NCBI GenBank assembly: GCA_019843655.1
Contig: JACDQD010000009.1
Location: forward strand, 24,666,161-24,730,160
DNA from: Lethocerus indicus
Taxonomy: Eukaryota > Arthropoda > Insecta > Hemiptera > Belostomatidae
Length of the DNA: 64,000 nt
Reading direction: 5' to 3'
Shown: piece by piece, positions 1-8,495 of the stretch
Numbering within the stretch: the first letter of the stretch is position 1
Layout of the letters: each line of letters starts with the position of its first letter
Notes under the pieces: generated by a model
Database searches by the model: none
The model's input: only the letters and a program-made list of their open reading frames with translations
Told to the model about the DNA's origin: nothing
Made by a program: the position numbers and the translations under genes

Positions 1-3000
1 AGGAGCCGGATGGATGGATAACCGGAAACGGAAGGAGCCGATGTAAGGGATAACCGGAACGAGCCGAATGGATAGCCGGAATGGATGGAACCGGAACGGA
101 AGGAGCCGGATGGATAACCGGAAACGGAAGGAGCCGGATGGATAACCGGAAGGAATGGATAACCGGAAACGGAAGGAGTCAACCGGAAACGGAAGGAGCC
201 GGATACGGATGGATAGCATAACCGGAACGAATAGGATAACCGGAAACGGAATGAGCCGGATCCGGGAACGGAAGAGCCGGAATATGGACGAAGGAATGGA
301 TGGATAACCGAACGGAAGGAATATGGATAGCATGGAAATAAAGCCGGACGGAGGGATAACCGGAAACGGAAGGAGCCGATGGAACCGGAAATGGAAGGAG
401 CCGGATGTAATGGATAACGGGAAACGGAATGGAATGGATAATAACCGAAACGGAAGGAGTCGGAATAACTGAAAGGAGCCGGATGGATAACCCGGAAGGA
501 GCCGGATGGACAGTAATAACGGAACGGAAGCCGGATTGATGGATAACCGGAAACGGAAGCCGGACATTGAGGGATAACCGGGAAACGGAAGGAGCCGGAA
601 TATGGATAACCGGAAACGGAAGGAGCCGGATGGATAACCGGAACGGAAGGAGCCGGATGGATAGACCGGAACGGAAGGAGCCGAATACTGAACCGGAAAC
701 GGAATGACATGGAACCGGGAAACGGAAGGATGGATGAACAACCGGAAACGGAAGGAGCCGATGGATGGATAGAAACCGGAACGGAAGGAGCCGGAATGGA
801 TAACCGGAAACGGAAGGAGCCGGATGTATGGATAACGGAAACGGAAGGATGATGGATAACCGGAAGGAGTCAATATGGAAACGGAAACGGAAGGAGCCGA
901 TATGACAACCGGAAACGGATGCATGGATAACCGGAACGGAAGGAGCCGGAACGGAGGATATAACTGGAACGGAATGGATAACCGGGAAGGAATGGATAAC
1001 CGGAAACGGAAGGAGCCGGATGCATTGAGGAACGGAAACGGAAGGAAAATGGATGAGGGAACCGGAAACGGAAGAAATACGGATAACGGAACATGAGCCG
1101 AATAACCGGAACGAGTCGATGTATTGAACGGAAACGGAAGGAGTAATACTGGAAACGGAAGGAGCCGGACAGGATAACCGGAACGGAATGAGCCGGAATG
1201 GATAACCGGACGGAAGGAGCCGACAAAATGGACAGAACCGGAAGGACAGAGCCGATGGATATGGATAACGGAACGGAAGCCAACACAATATGGAAACCGG
1301 AAACGGAAGGAGCCGGATGGATAGAGGAGGCCGGAGACGGAAGGAATGGATAACGAACCGAAGGAAACGAAGGATAACCGGATGTATGGACCGGAAAAAG
1401 GAAGGAGGCTGGAGCGGAATGAGCCGGAGACTGGATAACCGGACGGAAGGAGCCGAGAACCGAACGGAATCAACCGGAGGATAACCGGAACGGAAGGAAA
1501 TACGAACCGAAACGGAAGGAGCCGATGGATAACCGGGAAAAGGAGCCGGATGGAAAGGAAGGACAATATGGAATAACCGGAAGGAGACGGAAGGAATGGA
1601 TGGCAGGAGAACCGGAAGGAGTCTGACAGGGATAGATAACCGGGAAACGGAAGGAGCCGACAGACAGGCAACCGGAAACGGAAGGAGCCGGATGGAATGG
1701 ATAGTGGAAGGGAGCCGGATAAATGGATGGATAACCGGGAAATGGAAGGAAGGACGAAGGAGCCGGATGGACATAACCGAAACGGAATGAGCCGGACAGA
1801 GGACGGAAGGAATGGATGGACAACCGGAAACGGAAGGAGGATAACCGGAAGCATAAATAAAACTCAAAGGTCGAGGATAAACGGAAGGAGCCGACCAGGA
1901 GGAAGGAGTCGAAGAGGGATATGGATGAGTCGATGTAAACGGAAGGAGCCGAGGGGATAGGATAACCGGAAACGGAAGGGAAACTGGCAAAGGGCAGCCG
2001 AACTGGAAGTACTGGATAGGATAGCGAACGGATAGATTGAGGATAGGCATGGATACGGACTGGAATGGAGGGATAGGTATAACCGGGAAACGGAAGGAAG
2101 GAAAACGGAAGGAGTCGATGTATAACTGAAACGGAAGGAAAGATGGATGGGAAATGGAAAATGAAGAATGAGGGGAAGAAATGATGGATGGAATGGAATT
2201 GGAAGGAATGGATAGTATAACAAGGTCGATGTGAAACGAAGGAGTCGAAGGAAACCGGATGTATTGAATAGTGGAAACTCAAGAGTCATGATTGGAGATA
2301 AATACTGGGAAATCGATCCGGGGATGAAGATATGTAGGAATCCAGATAGACGGAAGGATCGGATGAGAAGGAAGATGTAAGTCGGATAACCAAAACGGAA
2401 GGAAACCGGAAGGAAATGAAATGGAAAGAGATCAGGTACGGAGAAGGATCAATGGGAAGGAATCATCAACCGGAAGGGATGATATAACTAATTGGTCGAA
2501 GAAAGCATAATGGAAACGGAATGTGCGATGTTGAGGGATATAACTGGGGACGAAACGGAAGGAAAGGATGAGGGAAGGAAACGGAGTGATGTATTGATGG
2601 ATGGAGTCGATGTGAGGATGGAGGAAGGTCGATGTATTGAGGAAGATATTCCGGGAAACGATAGGGAATATGAATGCTGGAGATCGAATTGAGGGGTACC
2701 GGAAAACGGACAACTGGAAGGAGTGTATGGATAGGGGAAATAACTGAAACCGGAATGAGGAGGAGCCGGATGGAGGATAAACGGAAACGGAAGGATGATC
2801 GAAACGGAAGGAGTTGGGGGATACGGAAGGAACTGGGAGGGGGATAAATGGGAAACGGAAGGAGTCGATGAGGGGATGAGTGGATAACTGGAAACGGAGA
2901 GGAAACTGGTGGATGGAGGAGGGAGCATAACGGAAACGGAAGGAGTCGATGTATTGAGGGATAGCAGGAAAGTCGATGGAGGGATAGTATAACCGGAGGA

Positions 3001-4775
3001 AGGAGTCGATGAGAGGGATAGTATAACTGGAAACGGAAGGGATGGATGGGAAGGAGAATGGACGGAAGGAGGAAAGTCGGAAGGGTCGATGATGATAGGT
3101 ATAACCTGGAAACGGAAGGTGGAAGTATAACGGGGAAATTGAGGGATATGGATAACTGGGAAACGGAAGAGGTCGATGGAATATAACGCTGGAAGGAGGA
3201 TGAGGGATAACTGGGAGGGAAGGAGTCGAGAAACGGAAGGAGTGATGAGGGATAGTACCGGAAACGGAAGGAGTCGATGTGAGAATGATGAAACCTGGAA
3301 TGGATGCGTGGAAAAAGGCGAAGGAAGGAGATGTATTGAGGGATCAACTATGGGAACCTGCTCAGGAGGAAGGAGTCAGAAGAATGTATGAGGGATAACT
3401 GGGAAACAGGAAGGAGTCGATGTATTGAAAAATGCAGAATAGTAGAGGAAACAAAGTAATAACTGGATCCGATGGAGGATTGGGACCGGAAACGGTCGAA
3501 GGAAACAAGAAGTCGATGTATTGAGGGATAGTATTGAATATATCATAACCGGGAAACGGAAGGAGTGATTGAGGATAGTATAACTGGAACAGAATAGAGG
3601 AAGAGTCGATGTATTGAGGATAGCATAACCATAACTGGGAACTAAACCAAACGGAAGGAGTGATGTATTGAGGGATAGGGAAACGGAAGGAGTCGATGTA
3701 TTGAAAGGGATAGGAAGGATGTATTGAATCAGCAACAAGGAGTCATGTATTGAGGGATAGCATATAACCTAGGAAACGGAAAAAGTCGATGTATTGAGGG
3801 ATAGTATAACCGAAACGGAAGGAGTCGATGTATTGAGGATAGTATAACCGGGAAACGGAAGGGAGCATGTATTGAGGGACAAACGGAAGGAGTCGATGTA
3901 TTGAGGGATATATAACTGCCGGGGAAACGGAAGGAACAATGGAGGATAGGATGTATTGGGGATAGCATAACCGGAGAACGGAAGGAGTCATGTGAGGGAT
4001 AGCATAACTGGGAAACGGAAGGAGTCGATGTATTGAGGGATAGTATAACTGGAAACGGAAGGAGTCCGATGTATTGAGGGATAGTAACCGGAAACGGAAG
4101 GAATCTGGGATAGGAAACGGAAGGAGTCGATGTATTGAGGGGATAGTAAACCAGGAAACGGAAGGAGTCGATGTATTGAGGGATAGCATAACTGGAAACG
4201 GAAGGAGTCGATGATATAGTGGAGGGGATAGCATAACCGGGAAACAGGAAGGAGTCGATGTATTGAGGGGATAGCATAACTGGAAACGAAACGAAGGAGT
4301 CGATGTATTGAGGGATAGCATGAAGGAAACGGAGTCGATGTATTGAGGGATAGTATAACCGGGAAACGGAAGGAGTCGATGTATTGAGGGATAGTATAAC
4401 TGGGAAACGGAAGGAGTCGATGTATTGAGGGATAGCATAACTGGGAAACGGAAGGAGTCGATGTATTGAGGGATAGTATAACTGGGAGACGGAAGGAGTC
4501 GATGTATTGAGGGATAGCATAACTGGGAAACGGAAGGAGTCGATGTATTGAGGGATAGTATAACTGGGAAACGGAAGGAGTCGATGTATTGAGGGATAGT
4601 ATAACTGGGAAACGGAAGGAGTCGATGTATTGAGGGATAGCATAACCGGGAAACGGAAGGAGTCGATGTATTGAGGGATAGCATAACTGGGAAACGGAAG
4701 GAGTCGATGTATTGAGGGATAGCATAACTGGGAAACGGAAGGAGTCGATGTATTGAGGGATAGTATAACTGGGAG
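1..4775. repeat. Satellite/minisatellite array, 28-bp units grading into 41-bp units
   Basis: The left ~2.1 kb is built from degenerate units of about 28 bp with core GGAAACGGAAGGAGCCGGAT followed by GGATAACC. From about 3.4 kb the unit lengthens to 41 bp, keeping the same core (with GGAGTCGAT) and adding GTATTGAGGGATAGYATAAC. The last ~450 bp (4.33-4.775 kb) are nearly identical head-to-tail copies, while the left side is full of indels. The array ends abruptly at about 4775. Long open frames across it are by-products: 41 bp is not a multiple of 3, so the frames rotate and all three stay open on the minus strand. No gene is visible in it. Confidence 0.95.
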
Positions 4776-4816
4776 ACGACCGGGTTTATTTCCTACCCGA
4801 AATTGATACCACTTAC

Positions 4817-5011
4817 CGCGACTTTTCGGATACTAACTTCGGTAACTTTCTTGACAGGTTTCGGTACCTCCATAATACCGTTCATGACGGTCAATCCCCG
4901 TCCGACGATGTCGATATTCGACTGGCTGAATCTGATCGGCAGATCTTCCGAATTTGAGCACGGTTTGAATTCGCGCACGATCACCACTTTCTTTTTCCCG
5001 CTGAATGAAAA
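4817..5011 (-). CDS. Internal exon of a secreted DUF1091/ML-like protein (paralogue of the 8.4-11.4 kb gene)
   Basis: This is 65 codons, phase 0 at both ends. It lies between an acceptor reading TTCTTCGCAG (minus strand, just above 5011) and a perfect donor GTAAGT (4816-4811). The translation has KVVIVREFKPC, a SEDLP motif, DIVGR and a following VMN. This lines up residue by residue with exon 2 of the plus-strand gene at 8890-9043 (KVVQVRELASC, GEDLP, DIVGR, AMN). The two genes are therefore paralogues in divergent orientation. Neither the signal-peptide exon (expected between about 5.1 and 8.4 kb) nor the downstream exons (expected left of 4811) were found. The satellite begins ~35 bp into the next intron, so the gene may be truncated or may have a giant intron. 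Confidence 0.72.
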
Positions 5012-5039
5012 CTGCGAAGAAATAGCGGAGATTTATTAA

Positions 5040-6039
5040 TAGACATCGTTGGGTTACGGCACTGATAACCGTTTTTAGGCTCGAAATCGGCTCAGATATG
5101 CGGTTTTTAAGTAAAAAAAATGGGGTTTTTAGGAGCAAAATCGGCCCAAAATTGGCGTTTTTAGGCGCAAATCGGACAATATTGTATCTAGAAACGCCCC
5201 TTAATACCGTATTTTCTGGTCAATTTCGCTACTAAAAAACTGCTTTTTGGGCCGGTTTTCAGGCGCCCAATGGAGACTGAAAAGCTCGTAGAATTTCCAT
5301 AAAAAAACGCCTATTGTCATAATTGAAAAGGAATTGGCTATATCGACCAAAAAAAATATGAGATTACAATAATGTAATTTGATAGTACCCCTTTTAAGGA
5401 ATTGTGAATTGGTCTATGATGCCGGAACAATGAGAATATTACAACTGGAATTAAACAAAGAGTATATACAGCAAACAAGGAACAAATCAGTGATAATGAA
5501 TTGATAACGGGCCGATGATGGGCCGGCGAAGGAAGTACGGCCGAGTGGCCGACAATGGACACCGAAATAACACTTAACACGCGAGAATAAAATATATTGC
5601 CAAATGGCCTGAATCACCTTTCGGAGAATAATTTATTCTACTGAAAGTCGGCCCAGTTTTTTTTTTTTTCAAAATAAACTCAATTCTAGGCCACTCGGAC
5701 AGAATTATGAAAGAGAAACGGAACAGACTCAGATTACCGGGTACATCGTCTTTTAATTAATTGATAAGTTCAACGCGTTATTGATAACCGAATTTAAAAC
5801 AATTTTTATAACTACTTGTGCCCTTTACACGTGGCGACCTCTTGTCCGACGTTCCGGACGATTCGGCGATTGGGAATAAGACATTGGATATCATAAAGTC
5901 CAGAAGACAGTGAAATACTTCCAAGGAGAAAATTCAACGGTTTATAATCAGAATTAGCCCTTCCCCCCCCCCCTTTGAATTATTTATTTCCCAAATCCGG
6001 TACTGTAATTATGATGAGAACGGGAGAGAAAATTTGTAC
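5040..6039. other. Non-coding stretch with short diverged direct repeats
   Basis: Between about 5070 and 5270 there are several imperfect copies of a motif close to TTTTTAGGCGCAAAATCGG. The same motif reappears at about 19.75 kb, so it belongs to a dispersed repeat. The rest is AT-rich with no exon that could be supported. A first exon for the 4817-5011 gene was looked for here and not recognised. Confidence 0.5.
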
Positions 6040-6284
6040 CTTTGAAGGGTCCGGTCCGAACGGCTGAATCGGCGGGATGAAAGCGAAAATTTGTATTAGG
6101 ACGGGCGAAATTCCCAAGTGCATTATGCCGGTATAAAATTGTGGAACGCCGGCTTCGCCAACACCGACCGCTGCGGACTGATTTTTCCACATTTCCCGAC
6201 AGCAGATTCCGCCGGTGCAATTGTAAAATATCGGCCTCAGATCGCGGACAGATTGCGGACAGATGTCCCCTGATCCGTTCCACT
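6040..6284 (-). CDS. Candidate internal exon, unknown protein with a hydrophobic segment
   Basis: On the minus strand an acceptor (GGCTGTAG) precedes 2 nt plus 81 open codons ending AAG|GTACAAAT, a usable donor. The peptide is composition-balanced. It contains DICPQSVRDLRPIFYNC, a Cys pair (ICCREMW), an N-glycosylation sequon and a hydrophobic stretch (GISPVLIQIFAFIPP) rich in aromatic residues and proline. This looks like an extracellular/membrane protein exon, but I do not recognise the family. It ends in phase 0, as does the start of the exon at 5011, but the two need not belong to one gene. Other frames here are shorter or less protein-like. It could be a chance ORF. Confidence 0.4.
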
Positions 6285-6532
6285 CTACAGCCACAATTAC
6301 GGACAGAAATTACAACGGTATACCCATTTGCTTAAACGCGTCGGCGCTATTTAATAAGGTTAATTAGAAAACCTTGTACAGCAATAATCGATATCGCTTT
6401 CTGAGAGTGGCTCTCATTTGACTCGTAGAAGATTTAGGCTCACGAAGCACCAAGCCGCAAAAGATGAAGCGCGAAGTGGCTTGGCGGAACACTGTACTTA
6501 CTTTTACAATAGGCAAGGGAAGTGGGCGATTT

Positions 6533-8048
6533 CCTCAAATAATTCTCGACATAATTCTCCAAATAATTCTCCGAATAGTTCTCCTAATAATTCTCCAAAT
6601 AATTATCCAAATAATTCTCCAGATAATTCTCCAAATAATTATCCAAATAATTCTCCGAATAATTATAATTATCCAAATAATTATAATTCCAAATAATTAT
6701 AATATCTCCGAATAATTATCCAAATAATTATCCGAAATAATTATCCGAAATAATTCTAATTATCCAAATAATAATCCAAATAATTTCGAATAATTCTCCC
6801 TCCGAAATAATTATCGAATAATTATCCGAATAATTATCCAAATAATTATAATAATTATCAAATAATTCTCCAAATAATTCTCCAAATAATATCCAAATAT
6901 CCAAATAATTCTCCATAATAATTCTCGAAATAATTATCCAGATAATTTCCAATAATCTCCAAATAATTATCCAAATAATTATCCAAATAATTCTCCATAA
7001 TTATCCAAATAATTATTATCAAATAATTATCCAAATAATTATCCAAATAATTATCCAAATAATTATCCAAATAATTATGAATAATTATCCGAATCCGAAT
7101 AATTATCTCCGAATAATTCTCCAAATAATTCTCCAAATAATTCTCCAAATAATTATCCAAATAATTATCCAAATAATTATCCAAATAATTATCCAAATAA
7201 TTATCAAATAATTCCAAATAATTCTCGAATAATTCTCAATAATTATCCAAATAATTCTCGAATAATTCTCCAAATAATTTCCAAATAATTCTCCAAATAA
7301 TTCTCCAAATAATTAAATAATTATCCAAATAATTATCGAATAATTATCCATCCAAATAATTATCCAAATAATTATCCAAATAATTATCCAAATAATTATC
7401 CAAATAATTATCCAAATAATTCTCCAAATAATTCTCCAAATAATTATCCAAATAATTATCCAAATAATTATCCAAATAATTATCCAAATAATTATCCAAA
7501 TAATTATCCGAATAATTATCCGAATAATTCTCCAAATAATTCTCCGAATAATTCTCCAAATAATTCTCCAAATAATTCTCCAAATAATTCTCCAAATAAT
7601 TCTCCAAATAATTATCCAAATAATTATCCAAATAATTATCCAAATAATTATCCAAATAATTATCCAAATAATTATCCAAATAATTATCCAAATAATTATC
7701 CAAATAATTCTCCAAATAATTCTCCGAATAATTCTCCAAATATTTTTCCAAATAATTCTCCATATAATTCTCGAAATAATTATCCAGATAATTATCCAAA
7801 TAATTCTCCGAATAATTATCCAAATAATTATCCAAATAATTATCCAAATAATTATCCAAATAATTATCCAAATAATTATCCAAATAATTATCCAAATAAT
7901 TCTCCAAATAATTATCCAAATAATTATCCAAATAATTATCCGAATAATTATCCGAATAATTATCCGAATAATTCTCCGAATAATTCTTCAAATAATTCTC
8001 CAAATAATTTTTCAAATAATTCTCCAAATAATTCTTCAAATAATTCTC
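6533..8048. repeat. AT-rich 12-bp tandem array
   Basis: About 1.5 kb of head-to-tail 12-mers of the type AATAATTATCCA and AATAATTCTCCA, with single-base insertions and a few ATATTTTT interruptions near 7740. The right two thirds (7.35-8.05 kb) are more regular than the left. Because the period is 12, reading frames stay open (242 codons on the minus strand, NYLDNYLE-like), which is not evidence of coding. It separates the two divergent paralogues. Confidence 0.93.
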
Positions 8049-8427
8049 CTCTAAAGAGTCAGCCTGGCGCATATCAGTTGAAATTCGAACCTGTTTTCCC
8101 GACTTTCCCGAGGGAGCACATCGTGGGAGGGGAATTACCTCGGCTCGAGGGGGGAACGGGAAATCGGGAGAGTGAAAAAAAAAATAAATGAAAAAATAAT
8201 GGAGCTGCCGTGAGCTCGGTCAACATAGTTGACGCGGACGTTTATTATCAGTTTTCCGAATCTCATTTCGACACCGGCCATTGTCGACGCCGGTTTGGAA
8301 ACGGGCGGCTGGCTAATCGTTCCATCGGCCAGCTGGGACGTTGGTTGTCCCAAAGGACGGAAGTCCGAATATAAATAAATAAACGAATAATAATAACAGC
8401 CCGCGATGGCAGCCAAAGTAAACAGAG

Positions 8428-8495
8428 ATGGCGGTGTTCCGGCTGCAATTACTGTTCTTCACTGCGGCCGCCGTCGCTTGCAGACAGCCACGCCC
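8428..8495 (+). CDS. DUF1091-like gene, exon 1 (signal peptide)
   Basis: This exon has 22 codons plus 2 nt and ends at a strong donor GTAAGTAA. The hydrophobic run LQLLFFTAAAVA after a basic residue is a textbook secretory signal. The start was chosen over the upstream ATG at 8406 because only this frame gives a signal peptide and joins exon 2 in frame through the acceptor GATGAG|G. Confidence 0.72.

Noticed and set aside
179..4725. Many long minus-strand ORFs (up to 623 codons) in the left satellite
   Set aside because: They are translations of tandem repeats (SLNTSTPSVS-like) open in several frames at once, with no conserved composition and no splice or promoter context.
1..4775. CRISPR-like array
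   Set aside because: Units are contiguous and related throughout, with no unique spacers; eukaryotic context.
7344..8072. 242-codon ORF of NYLDNYLENYL repeats
   Set aside because: A 12-bp period without stops keeps the frame open automatically; treated as a repeat.
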